DNA of 64,000 bases, taken from positions 350,202 through 414,201 of the forward strand of contig NZ_WJPK01000002.1 in assembly GCF_009649685.1 (NCBI RefSeq), given 5' to 3'. Every line of letters begins with the position of its first letter. Positions within the stretch are counted from its first letter, which is position 1. This DNA comes from Flavobacteriaceae bacterium EG-1. Its GTDB lineage: Bacteria; Bacteroidota; Bacteroidia; Flavobacteriales; Flavobacteriaceae. Below, piece by piece: positions 35,342-43,386 of the stretch. The notes below the pieces were generated by a model that was given only the letters and a program-made list of their open reading frames with translations, was not told the DNA's origin and ran no database searches. Position numbers and translations under genes: made by a program.

Positions 35342-36700
35342 TTATACCGTTTTCGGTTTTTTCTTCATATGGTTCAATACCTTCTTCCGTTTCCCCGACG
35401 ATAATAGTGGTATCTCCTCAATGTAGGTTATTTTGATTATGGCGTCGCTGCCCAAACACGCTTTGAATTCATCTAAAAGTTCTTTCTCTCTTGAAAAATC
35501 TGCTAAAGGATTCAGTATAAACTCATACCGACGCCTATCCTTTTGTATAAACTGAAATTGATTCAGTTCATCATATTTCCACATGCTATTAGAAAGAAGA
35601 AGCGATGAAATCGGCATACCTTCCGTATCATAAATCGCATCCATACGTCGACCTTCTACTTTTTTTAGCACATACTGAACCACACCTTGCCTTTTTAATT
35701 TTCTCAGCACGCCCAAATCTCCTGTATCGTAGCGAATCATGGGCATGGCGCGATTAAAGAAATCTGTCACTATTATTCGGCCTGTTTCGCCTTGCTCGAC
35801 CGGAGTATCTTCATTAAGTTTTAATATCTCGATGTGATAACTTGCCAGATTCAATAGAAAATAATTGCCACAAAATGCAGTCTGCTGGGCAAGTAATCCA
35901 TTTTCTAAATTGGCATAACGCGATACTACGGGACAATCAAAATGGTGCTCTAAATATTCTTTTGTATTGGCATCGAGTGATTCAGACATAGCAACTATCG
36001 AAATTACACCCATTTTCGATAGGTCGGTTTGGTTTCGACTTAGGTACTTTACGATTTGATCGAGGGCAGAAGCATATGCCAATACACTTACAGGTGCTTT
36101 ATTTGCTTTTATATCACTCAATAGCTGCCCTATCTTTAAGTCATCAAGTTTGAGTACATCTACTGGAACCATATTCTGTATTTTCTGAATTAGTCTTCCC
36201 TTTTTATTTCTATCGTTCCAAAGCTTTAAATAATAAATTTTCGTTCCCCAAGGATGAAAAATCGTATCCCAAAAAAACCGAACATCCGCTTTATGTCGTC
36301 TTCTTTTGCTATTATCTTGAAAAACAGTAAAAGGTGTACCGGTTGATCCACTAGTAGTAGTTTTGTATGTTTTGGCTACTACATATTGGGCAGCGCAAAA
36401 AGATTTAGAATGCTTTCGTATACTGTTCTTATTAATCACAGGAAAACAGTCCAAAGAAACAGTTTTTAACCCAAATGCCCTGTAATATGGAACAGTTTTC
36501 AACGTATGTTGCAGTATTGCAGAAAGATATTCTTTTCGCTTTTCTATTGCATATTCAGATTCGTGATTCTTATTTATCAAGCACACATCAGTATAGTGGT
36601 TACGAACCTTCGCCCCTTTTAACCAATCAAAAAACCAAAAAATAGTATTTCGAAATGTAGCGGTTTTTAGGACACTCTTAAGCTCGGTTGCTCTATTCAT
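35342..36700 (-). CDS. PaaK/CapK-like adenylate-forming enzyme
   Basis: 452 residues similar to phenylacetate-CoA ligase and the capsule-associated CapK proteins. Visible are the P-loop-like AMP motif 'TTTSGSTGTPFTVFQD' (about 113-128), 'IVAMSESLD', the 'YANLENGLLAQQ' substrate region and 'MIRYDTGDLGVL' (about 318-329), with a C-terminal lid ending 'PLLSSGKRKKV'. Such enzymes activate carboxylic acids as acyl-AMP. Genomic neighbours (acyltransferase upstream, ATP-grasp downstream) suggest that the activated group is attached to an amino sugar or similar acceptor; substrate not known. Nineteen bp separate it from the NeuD-like gene. Confidence 0.84.
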   Translation of the reverse strand: MNRATELKSVLKTATFRNTIFWFFDWLKGAKVRNHYTDVCLINKNHESEYAIEKRKEYLSAILQHTLKTVPYYRAFGLKTVSLDCFPVINKNSIRKHSKSFCAAQYVVAKTYKTTTSGSTGTPFTVFQDNSKRRRHKADVRFFWDTIFHPWGTKIYYLKLWNDRNKKGRLIQKIQNMVPVDVLKLDDLKIGQLLSDIKANKAPVSVLAYASALDQIVKYLSRNQTDLSKMGVISIVAMSESLDANTKEYLEHHFDCPVVSRYANLENGLLAQQTAFCGNYFLLNLASYHIEILKLNEDTPVEQGETGRIIVTDFFNRAMPMIRYDTGDLGVLRKLKRQGVVQYVLKKVEGRRMDAIYDTEGMPISSLLLSNSMWKYDELNQFQFIQKDRRRYEFILNPLADFSREKELLDEFKACLGSDAIIKITYIEEIPLLSSGKRKKVLNHMKKKPKTV

Positions 36701-36719
36701 AATATAAGCTTGTTACTGT

Positions 36720-37424
36720 CTAAATTGATAATTTACAAATAGAAAGGTGGTTGTTGTCTCCGTTCAAATAGGGGTCACAAGGGTTTCTTTGCCTTACGAA
36801 ACGTGCTGGAGAACCGTACACCACACTACTCGACAAAACATCTTCGATAACCAATGAACCTGCCCCGATAAGACTGTGCGCTCCAATTGTGATATTCTCT
36901 ATAATATTCGCTCCCAGCGATATAGCTGAATATTTACCAAGGAAAAGATTGCCCCCAGTACAGACGCCTGATGAAATACTAGAAAAATCACTCATTTGGC
37001 CATCATGACCGAGTGATGAATTCGTATTAAGAATGCAGAAATCACCAATAATTGAATTCGAATTGACAAATGCACCTGGCATTACAACAGTTCCTTTACC
37101 TATTTTAACACCTAGTCCAATGGTTGCACTAGGATGAATAGATGTTATCATCTCTAATTTAGGCTCAATATTCAGGATTTTTTCAATCATAACTTTTCTT
37201 GACCAGTTATTGCCAATTGCCACAATGATGCCGGATATGTTGTATTTATTCATAAGATAAGGAAGGTCATTTTCAGTACCTAAAACTTCTAAGTCGTTTA
37301 CGAGCTTTCCTTTTCTTTTATAAGAATCAATAAAACCAATTACTTTATACCTACCCTCCTTAATAAGACTATCTAAAACCATTGTCCCATGCCCTGATGC
37401 TCCTGCTATTAATACATTTTTCAT
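36720..37424 (-). CDS. NeuD/PglD-like sugar O/N-acyltransferase (left-handed beta-helix)
   Basis: 234 residues from the ATG at 37424. The N-terminal 'MKNVLIAGASGHGTMVLDSL' is the PglD/NeuD Rossmann-like nucleotide-sugar domain, followed by hexapeptide repeats ('IGLGVKIGKGTVVMPGAFVNSNSIIGDFCILNTNSSLGHDGQM' and 'ITIGAHSLIGAGSLVIEDVLSSSVVYGSPARFVR') with the catalytic histidine in 'SLGHDG'. Members acetylate UDP-amino sugars or sialic acid. An in-frame ATG at 37451 is less likely: it lies only four bases from the -7 box of element C. First gene of the NeuD-PaaK-ATP-grasp operon. Confidence 0.88.
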   Translation of the reverse strand: MKNVLIAGASGHGTMVLDSLIKEGRYKVIGFIDSYKRKGKLVNDLEVLGTENDLPYLMNKYNISGIIVAIGNNWSRKVMIEKILNIEPKLEMITSIHPSATIGLGVKIGKGTVVMPGAFVNSNSIIGDFCILNTNSSLGHDGQMSDFSSISSGVCTGGNLFLGKYSAISLGANIIENITIGAHSLIGAGSLVIEDVLSSSVVYGSPARFVRQRNPCDPYLNGDNNHLSICKLSI

Positions 37425-37454
37425 AATTAGAATTACTTTGGTTACATACACTTG

Positions 37455-37527
37455 CTAAAGTATTCTGATACTAGTTGAAAACCTTCGGGGTATTCCCTGA
37501 AATAAAAAACTCAGGGAATACCCTGAG
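37455..37527 (-). promoter_or_regulatory. Operator/promoter element C (NeuD-PaaK-ATP-grasp operon)
   Basis: Palindromes at 37484-37501 (TTCGGGGTATTCCCTGAA, one mismatch in the near arm) and 37510-37527 (CTCAGGGAATACCCTGAG, perfect). The spacer is 8 bp (ATAAAAAA), then 21 bp to the -7-like box TACTTTAG (37455-37462) and 31 bp to the preferred ATG at 37424. Flanking A5 and T6 tracts mean the distal palindrome could also fold as a terminator for the response-regulator transcript coming from the right. Confidence 0.8.
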
Positions 37528-37612
37528 TTTTTATTATACTATTTGCATAAAAGACTATTTGAAATTACAAACCTGGCTGATTGTATTAGAAATAACAAAA
37601 TAGCAGAAAAAC

Positions 37613-38251
37613 CTATTCTTTCAACAACTCTTGTTCAATTGCAATTTTAACCAAGCCAACACTATTTCTAGCACCTAGCTTACTAATTAAATTCATACGA
37701 TGGGTTTCCACGGTTTTGGGGCTTACAAAAAGTTGTTCGGCTATTTCTTGAGTGGTCATTTCTTCACAGATGGCAGCAAGTACCTCTTTTTCTCTTCTTG
37801 TTAATTTGGGCTTAAGAATATTACGCTTTTGAGTACCCAAAGATTGGTTCAATAATTTTTGCTGAATGGTTTTTTGTAAATATTGACCCCCAGAAAGCAC
37901 GGTTTCAAAAGCCTCTATCAGCTCTTCTTTACTAGTATTTTTCAATACGTAACCGTTTGCACCATTTTTTAAAATACGCTTTACAAAGTTCGTGTCTTCA
38001 TGAGAACTGAGCGCAATAATCTTTAATTCGGGGTACAAGATCTTCAATTGTTTACATAGATCAATCCCATTGGTATCGGGTAAATTAATATCTAACAATA
38101 AAACATCTGGTTGTTCTACGGATAGTGCTTCAAGTGTTTTTCCTGCGGATGGGTATTTACCCGTAATCTTTATGGAAGACTCGAACTGAAGCATAGATTC
38201 TATACCTTGCATAACCAACAAATGGTCGTCTGTAATAGCTACTTTAATCAT
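37613..38251 (-). CDS. NarL/LuxR-family response regulator
   Basis: 212 residues. The receiver domain (1-120) has 'TDDH' (8-10 acidic pair), the phospho-acceptor Asp54 in 'LLLDINLPD', Ser/Thr84-like 'ALSSHE' and Lys about 106 ('VLKNTSKEE'). The C-terminal GerE helix-turn-helix (about 147-205) reads 'LTRREKEVLAAICEEMTTQEIAEQLFVSPKTVETHRMNLISKLG'. It overlaps the kinase gene by 4 bp (ATGA), so the pair is translationally coupled. I infer that it binds the TCAGGG-N4-CCCTGA palindromes found before nearly every unit of this minus-strand block, including its own operon (element D). NarL-type dimers bind inverted repeats, in agreement. Confidence 0.92.
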   Translation of the reverse strand: MIKVAITDDHLLVMQGIESMLQFESSIKITGKYPSAGKTLEALSVEQPDVLLLDINLPDTNGIDLCKQLKILYPELKIIALSSHEDTNFVKRILKNGANGYVLKNTSKEELIEAFETVLSGGQYLQKTIQQKLLNQSLGTQKRNILKPKLTRREKEVLAAICEEMTTQEIAEQLFVSPKTVETHRMNLISKLGARNSVGLVKIAIEQELLKE

Positions 38252-40164
38252 GCGTTATCTAGTTTATCACTAATAGTTATCGTAATAGAAGTTCCCTTTC
38301 CGTCGGATTTAACATCCATTAATCCGTTGAGGTATTCAACTCTAGATTTTACGTTTTGCATGCCAATACCTTCACTTTTCATAGTAGCTACATCAAAGCC
38401 TTTACCATCATCTTCAACGGTCAGTTGCAAATTATTCTCAACATTGCTCAATTGCACATGAATTTCATTTGCTTCGGCATGTTTGATGCTATTGGTCACC
38501 AATTCTTGTACGATTCTGAAAAGATTTGCCTCTTGTTTCTTTTCTAATACAATTTCATTGCCCAAATGTTGAAAGCTGATTTCGGGTTCGTGAATCGAGT
38601 TCATATTTTCGCAATAGGTGCCAACCGCCTCCAAGAGGTTAAAATCTCTCAACGATGGCGGCACTAGATTATGCGAAATGGCACGTACCTGTTCGCTACT
38701 CGTATCAATCATGGCCACCGCTTCGTTGATGACCTGATTATTGGTTTCTAACAATGATGCCAATTTGAATTTAATGGCCGCCAGATCCCCGTTGACACCA
38801 TCGTGTAATTCTTTAGCGATACGTAAACGTTCTTTTTCTTCGCCTTCCATCAACGATTCTAAAGTACGTACTTCTTGCTCTCTTTCTATGGTGACCAACT
38901 GCTGCTGCATGCGTTTTTGGCGCTGTCGAAAAGAGAACCACAATAAAATTGACCCTAGGAGGAGGGAAACGATCAAGATATTCATAGTACGGGTTTTTGA
39001 TTTGCTTTCTGCTAGTGCCAGTTTTTGTTCGGCAATTTCTTTGTCTTTTTTTACAGTCTGGTATTTTGCTTCGGCATTTGCAATTGAAGTTTTGTTCTTT
39101 TCAGAATTTAAGGAATCATTAATCTTGATATACTTTTCTAAATATTTATTTGAGTTTTTAAAATTTCCTACCATGTTTTCAGCTTTTGCCCAATTATGAT
39201 ATGCTGTAACACCTATGCTTGGTATCGGGCTTTCATCTTGAATTTTTTCGAAGTTTTTAAAATACTCAATTGCTTTAGTGGGATTTTGTACCAAAACAAA
39301 ATATTCTCCCAACGCGACATAAGCAAACATTATATTGTAAACATAATTTACTTTCTTGGCTTCATTCAGAGCCTTGAAATATGATGTCTCTGTTTTATCA
39401 TAGTTTTTTTGTTTTTGATAGTAGAGACCTGCCCTCAAGTAATATGTACTCCAGACTCTTGGAGATTTTAACTTTTCACAAATCTCCAGACTCTTGTCAA
39501 GATACATTTTCGCTTCATCCAACTCATTATTCTCAATTGCATAATATGCCAAGTTTGGCAAGCTTTGAGAAAGAAGTAGGTAATGATTGCTTTTTTCTGC
39601 ATTTATTGTCGCTAATTTTAAATATTTAATAGATATACTATCATATCCGGCATTTGAGTAATTTGCAGCAAGATTATATTGTGTAATTCCTAACTGATAC
39701 TTATTATTTTTAGCCAACTCTATTACCTTAAGGTTAAGACGAACACTTTCATCAAATTCTGCCCGATCCATTAATGTCGCAGCATAATTTGAATATGCTT
39801 GCATCAGTATCGTAGTGTCTTTATTTATCTCACCTTTTTTTATTGCATTCTTAAAGTAATATCTAGCCGAATCAATTTGACCATTTTCCAAATAAAATAG
39901 TCCCACATTATTCAAAGCTCTTTCCAAAAGATAATTATTCAATACCTTGGACATTTTCATTCCTAGTTTAGAGTAATGTCCTAAACTGTCCATGTTATGA
40001 GGATAATAACTTTTACCTAAAGTCAAATACAACCTAATTTTTGTTGTATCGTGTAGTGATGGATTTAAAAGTTCTTGTTTCAAACTATCAATCTTTTTTG
40101 TTTGTCCAAAGCTTAAAGCAGAACAAAGCAAAAAGAAAAGAAGACAGAAGAGTTGGTTTTTCAT
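38248..40164 (-). CDS. Sensor histidine kinase with extracytoplasmic TPR domain (HisKA_3/NarX type)
   Basis: 638 residues: signal peptide (1-20), about seven TPR-like helical repeats (about 40-355) placed in the periplasm, a coiled coil, one membrane helix (394-412, 'NILIVSLLLGSILLWFSF'), a HisKA_3 dimerisation domain with phospho-acceptor His454 ('AKELHDGVNGDLAAIKFKL') and a HATPase domain (about 540-634, 'IVQELVTNSIKHA', 'DDGKGFD', 'GIGMQNVKSRVEYLNG'). The layout is typical for Bacteroidota kinases that partner NarL regulators. The inducing signal is unknown. It follows the small membrane-protein gene by 88 bp and overlaps the response regulator. Confidence 0.92.
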   Translation of the reverse strand: MKNQLFCLLFFLLCSALSFGQTKKIDSLKQELLNPSLHDTTKIRLYLTLGKSYYPHNMDSLGHYSKLGMKMSKVLNNYLLERALNNVGLFYLENGQIDSARYYFKNAIKKGEINKDTTILMQAYSNYAATLMDRAEFDESVRLNLKVIELAKNNKYQLGITQYNLAANYSNAGYDSISIKYLKLATINAEKSNHYLLLSQSLPNLAYYAIENNELDEAKMYLDKSLEICEKLKSPRVWSTYYLRAGLYYQKQKNYDKTETSYFKALNEAKKVNYVYNIMFAYVALGEYFVLVQNPTKAIEYFKNFEKIQDESPIPSIGVTAYHNWAKAENMVGNFKNSNKYLEKYIKINDSLNSEKNKTSIANAEAKYQTVKKDKEIAEQKLALAESKSKTRTMNILIVSLLLGSILLWFSFRQRQKRMQQQLVTIEREQEVRTLESLMEGEEKERLRIAKELHDGVNGDLAAIKFKLASLLETNNQVINEAVAMIDTSSEQVRAISHNLVPPSLRDFNLLEAVGTYCENMNSIHEPEISFQHLGNEIVLEKKQEANLFRIVQELVTNSIKHAEANEIHVQLSNVENNLQLTVEDDGKGFDVATMKSEGIGMQNVKSRVEYLNGLMDVKSDGKGTSITITISDKLDNA

Positions 40165-40252
40165 ATGTATTGGTTTTCAGATTCTTAAAGATACAATTGT
40201 TAGCACTAATGCTTTTAAATGTATTTTAATAATAGAATTGCTAAGACCTAGT

Positions 40253-40498
40253 TCAACTACATCGTTTCGAATTTTTTTTAGGTTTGATTACAAAAAGTTC
40301 AATATCACTTAAATCGATATTAGCTAATTCATTCAATCCTCTTAATTGGTTATTCAAATAAAAAAACAATAACAATACAACCTCAAGTACTACCAAAAAC
40401 CATGGGTTTAAATCTTTAACTATAACCGCCAGAGGCTCTGACAATAATGCAGAAGTATTTAGAATGATAAGGAAAAGTAAAACAATTGAAGTTTTCAT
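40253..40498 (-). CDS. Small two-helix membrane protein of unknown function
   Basis: 81 residues. Hydrophobic segments are at 1-18 ('TSIVLLFLIILNTSALL', perhaps a signal anchor) and 33-48 ('FLVVLEVVLLLFFYL'), followed by a charged tail ending 'VIKPKKNSKRC'. I recognise no family. It sits directly downstream of operator element D and ahead of the two-component genes, so it could be an accessory membrane partner of the kinase; that is inference from position only. The start at 40498 gives the same 29-bp distance to the -7 box as the other units, which supports it being a real gene. Confidence 0.65.
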   Translation of the reverse strand: MKTSIVLLFLIILNTSALLSEPLAVIVKDLNPWFLVVLEVVLLLFFYLNNQLRGLNELANIDLSDIELFVIKPKKNSKRCS

Positions 40499-40526
40499 GG
40501 TTCTATATTTAGGATTGTAATTTGCT

Positions 40527-40599
40527 GCAAGTTGTTAAACCTCAACAATATAATTCTCAGGGTATACCCTGAATAATAAAATTCAGGGTATACCCTGAG
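40527..40599 (-). promoter_or_regulatory. Operator/promoter element D (small membrane protein-HK-RR operon)
   Basis: Two near-perfect palindromes, 40556-40573 (CTCAGGGTATACCCTGAA) and 40582-40599 (TTCAGGGTATACCCTGAG), separated by TAATAAAA (8 bp), then 21 bp to a -7-like box CAACTTGC (40527-40534) and 29 bp to the ATG at 40498. No gene transcribed toward it lies upstream on the minus strand (the next gene is divergent), so it cannot be a terminator of a preceding gene. Indicates autoregulation. Confidence 0.85.
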
Positions 40600-40723
40600 A
40601 AAATCCAAATTAATTGAAGGTCTAGTCCCAATTAATAATTATAAAACAAAGAAATCGGTATATAACTACTAATTCTCTAAATCTATTTTTTGTATTTTTC
40701 ACCCATACACTTATAAAATACAT

Positions 40724-41770
40724 ATGAAACCTAAATTCTTCTTTCCAATACTTATTTTACTACTTAGTATAATTTCCTGTAAAGAAATTAAAAAAGAAAA
40801 CCCTGAAACTAGTACGGAACCTACCATAGAAAAAAAAGATTCCAGAATCAAAATAATATTTGACAGCGACGCCAATAACGAACTAGACGACCAATTTGCT
40901 ATTGCCTATATGCTCCTTAATGGAGATTCGTTCGATGTTAAAGGAATAACTGTTAATGCTACAAGAAACGATGTTACTATTCAAGGCCATTTTGATGAAG
41001 CCGAACGCGTGATGCAATTGTGTAATTTAAAAGACTCCTTGCCCTTACTAAAAGGTGCCGAAGGCAATTTCGAAGAAATAACTACAAACTTTAACCCAAA
41101 TGAATATGACGGACAAGATGGAGTTGATTTTATTTTAGAGGAGACCAAAAAAGACTCTGTTATTATTGTAGCTGTTGGAAAGTTAACAAATATCGCTTTA
41201 GCTATTAAGAAGGATTCAACTTTTGTTGATCGATCAAAAATTGTTTGGTTGGGCAGTAATTATCCGAAGCCTGGAGAATACAATCAAGACAACGATACTA
41301 TAGCAATGAATTATGTATTAAACAGTAAAATTCCATTTGAAATGGTAACGGTACGTTATGGTCAACCTTCCGGAACCGATGCCGTAGCCGTTACAAAAGT
41401 AGAAGTTGATGAAAAAATGGCCGGACTGGGACCAAAAGCAATTGAACCCATCACCGGAAGACATGGTGGCACTTTTGATAATTTTGGCGATTATGCTGCA
41501 AACCTTTTTGAACATATCTTTGAACATTTTGGAACAGATAAAGTCACCCCATCACGGCCACTGTTTGATATGGTTGCGCTTTCTGTTTTAAAAAATGCTT
41601 CCTGGGGAGAAACCAAAAGCATTCCATGTCCTATTTTAATAAACAACCAATGGGTTGAACGACCTAATAATAACCGAAAAATTACCATTTGGGAAAATTT
41701 CGATCGCGATGCGATAATTGCTGATTTTTACGAAACAATGAATAATCCTAAGTATGTTTCCGTGAAATAA
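40724..41770 (+). CDS. Inosine-uridine-type nucleoside hydrolase lipoprotein
   Basis: 348 residues with a lipobox ('LLLSIISC', Cys about 19) and a charged linker. The nucleoside-hydrolase signature is 'KIIFDSDANNELDDQFA' (D-x-D-x-x-x-x-x-D-D, about 44-60), giving the Ca2+-binding aspartates. Other family elements are 'VDFILEE', 'VGKLTNIALAI' and 'RPLFDMVALSVLKN'. The family hydrolyses the N-glycosidic bond of ribonucleosides; as a lipoprotein it would act in the periplasm or at the surface for scavenging. It is divergent from the minus-strand block; 225 bp separate the two starts. Confidence 0.9.
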   Translation: MKPKFFFPILILLLSIISCKEIKKENPETSTEPTIEKKDSRIKIIFDSDANNELDDQFAIAYMLLNGDSFDVKGITVNATRNDVTIQGHFDEAERVMQLCNLKDSLPLLKGAEGNFEEITTNFNPNEYDGQDGVDFILEETKKDSVIIVAVGKLTNIALAIKKDSTFVDRSKIVWLGSNYPKPGEYNQDNDTIAMNYVLNSKIPFEMVTVRYGQPSGTDAVAVTKVEVDEKMAGLGPKAIEPITGRHGGTFDNFGDYAANLFEHIFEHFGTDKVTPSRPLFDMVALSVLKNASWGETKSIPCPILINNQWVERPNNNRKITIWENFDRDAIIADFYETMNNPKYVSVK

Positions 41771-41821
41771 ATAAAAGGATTAGTCTTTAATTCTTTTTGA
41801 AATTTTATTTTAGCTCTTTTT

Positions 41822-42655
41822 ATGAAAAGACTTGTACCTATATTAATGATGTTTTTCTTTTTAAATATCATTGCTCAAGATTCAATTATTAACACCGATG
41901 AATCGCGTTGGCAACTATTTAAATACGATGCTGGTAATATGTTTAAGAGTGTTGGATACTCGTATATTCAACCACTTAAATGGAAAGGAAAACAATGGGC
42001 ACAATTTGGCGGTGTATTAGCGGGCACTGGCGCCATATATTTAGCCGATGAAGAAACATCAAGTTTTATAAAGTCAAATAGAGAGAGCGTACCTTCATTT
42101 ATAAGAGAATACGGTGAATTTTACGGAAGTCCCGAAAATAATTACATGGTTACTTCGGGTGTCTATTTAGTAGGGTTAATTACTAAGAATGAAAAACTTA
42201 GAAGAACTGGCGTTTTACTAATTGCTTCTGCTTCGTCTACTGGCTTACTACAACAAATATTGAAATCGGTTGTTGGTAGAGCACGACCTGTTGCTGGTGT
42301 CGGCAAAGACACCTTTGATCCTTTCGAACGAGATAGAAATTACCATTCTTTTCCTTCAGGGCACGCACTTTTAGCCTTTACCAATGCATATGCTATTGGT
42401 AAACAATTTAAAAGTCCGTGGGTAAAGGCAGGCATATATACTGTTGGCGCCATTCCTGGCATATCGCGACTTTGGGACAACCAACATTGGTTGAGCGATG
42501 TTGTTTTCGCATGGGCCATTAGTATTGCCACAGTTGAATGTATCGATCGTTATCTTGATAGAAAATATAATCAAAAGTATAATTCTAATTCGAAAAAGAC
42601 GAGTTGGAATTTGAATTTTGGACCAGGAACTTTAGGAATTTCAATGAGTTTTTAA
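41822..42655 (+). CDS. PAP2-family membrane-associated phosphatase
   Basis: 277 residues with a signal peptide (about 1-18, 'FFFLNIIAQ'). The three phosphatase motifs are complete: 'KSVVGRARP' (K-x6-R-P), 'YHSFPSGHA' (PSGH) and 'SRLWDNQHWLSDVV' (SR-x5-H-x3-D). Family members dephosphorylate lipid phosphates such as phosphatidate or undecaprenyl pyrophosphate in the periplasm, and the substrate here is open. The gene follows the nucleoside hydrolase by 51 bp. Its stop codon overlaps the convergent acetyltransferase gene by 4 bp. Confidence 0.9.
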   Translation: MKRLVPILMMFFFLNIIAQDSIINTDESRWQLFKYDAGNMFKSVGYSYIQPLKWKGKQWAQFGGVLAGTGAIYLADEETSSFIKSNRESVPSFIREYGEFYGSPENNYMVTSGVYLVGLITKNEKLRRTGVLLIASASSTGLLQQILKSVVGRARPVAGVGKDTFDPFERDRNYHSFPSGHALLAFTNAYAIGKQFKSPWVKAGIYTVGAIPGISRLWDNQHWLSDVVFAWAISIATVECIDRYLDRKYNQKYNSNSKKTSWNLNFGPGTLGISMSF

Positions 42656-43209
42656 TTATCAATTTTCTTAAGAACCTTACATGGATTTCCTACCGCAACA
42701 ACATTTTCAGGAATATCCTTAATTACCACACTGCCAGACCCTATTACTGAATTATTACCAATAGTAACACCTGGATTTATTATTACACCTCCACCTATCC
42801 AAACATTATCCCCAATACAAATTGGTTCTGCTGTCTCTATTCCAGAATTTCTCGCTTTAAACTCTAAAGGATGCGTAGAAGTTAAAAGTTTTACTCCAGG
42901 TGCCATCATTACATTTTCACCTATATGAACTGGCGCCGCATCTAAAATAATACAACCAAAGTTAGCGTACGCATTTTCGCCCCAATGAATATTAAATCCA
43001 TAATCACAAATGAAAGGGTTTTCTATATAAAACCGTCTACCAGTACTACCTAAAAGCTCCTTAAAAATATGTCTTCGTTGCTTTTCTTTATCCATAGGAA
43101 TCTCGGCAATTCTTCGTACCAATCGACGCGCATTAAGTCGGCCTGCCATAAGCTCTTTATCTAGTGGATCATAAGGCAAGCCTTGAACCATTTTTTCTCT
43201 TTCCGTCAT
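42652..43209 (-). CDS. Sugar O-acetyltransferase (maltose/galactoside acetyltransferase-like)
   Basis: 185 residues of the LacA/Maa/NodL group. The N-terminal 'EREKMVQGLPYDPLDKELMAGRLNARRLVRRI' is the Mac domain. Hexapeptide repeats follow ('GENAYANFGCIILDAAPVHIGENVMMAPGVKLLTSTHPLE', with the catalytic His in 'TSTHPL'), and 'VWIGGGVIINPGVTIGNNSVIGSGSVVIKDIPENVVAVGNPCKVL' ends the beta-helix. It transfers acetyl from acetyl-CoA to the C6 hydroxyl of a sugar. Cytosolic trimer in the family. A single gene, convergent with the PAP2 gene. Confidence 0.93.
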   Translation of the reverse strand: MTEREKMVQGLPYDPLDKELMAGRLNARRLVRRIAEIPMDKEKQRRHIFKELLGSTGRRFYIENPFICDYGFNIHWGENAYANFGCIILDAAPVHIGENVMMAPGVKLLTSTHPLEFKARNSGIETAEPICIGDNVWIGGGVIINPGVTIGNNSVIGSGSVVIKDIPENVVAVGNPCKVLKKIDN

Positions 43210-43386
43210 AAATTTTATTATTATTCTATATAAATCACAAAACTATAAGCACCATTTCTTTTACTAATCAATCAAAATTATAAAAATTAAATACCCTACT
43301 AAACTAGAATTGTAAATGCTTATCTGCATTTAAACTTTTAAAAACTATCATTATTTAGCTCAAATTGAATAACTTCAAGAAGTTTA

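Noticed and set aside
37425-37451. Start of the NeuD-like gene at 37451
   Set aside because: It lies only four bases from the -7 box of element C, so transcription would begin at or after it. The ATG at 37424 matches the family N-terminus and the leader length of the other units.
38741-39199. Plus-strand open frame inside the histidine kinase gene
   Set aside because: The kinase frame has full domain evidence on the other strand; this frame has no recognisable motif and is explained by codon bias.
30561-40599. The repeated palindromes as a CRISPR array or mobile-element ends
   Set aside because: The repeats are isolated pairs spread over 10 kb with a fixed 8-bp gap, no unique spacers of constant length, no cas genes and no transposase. 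Their strict position relative to starts fits operators.
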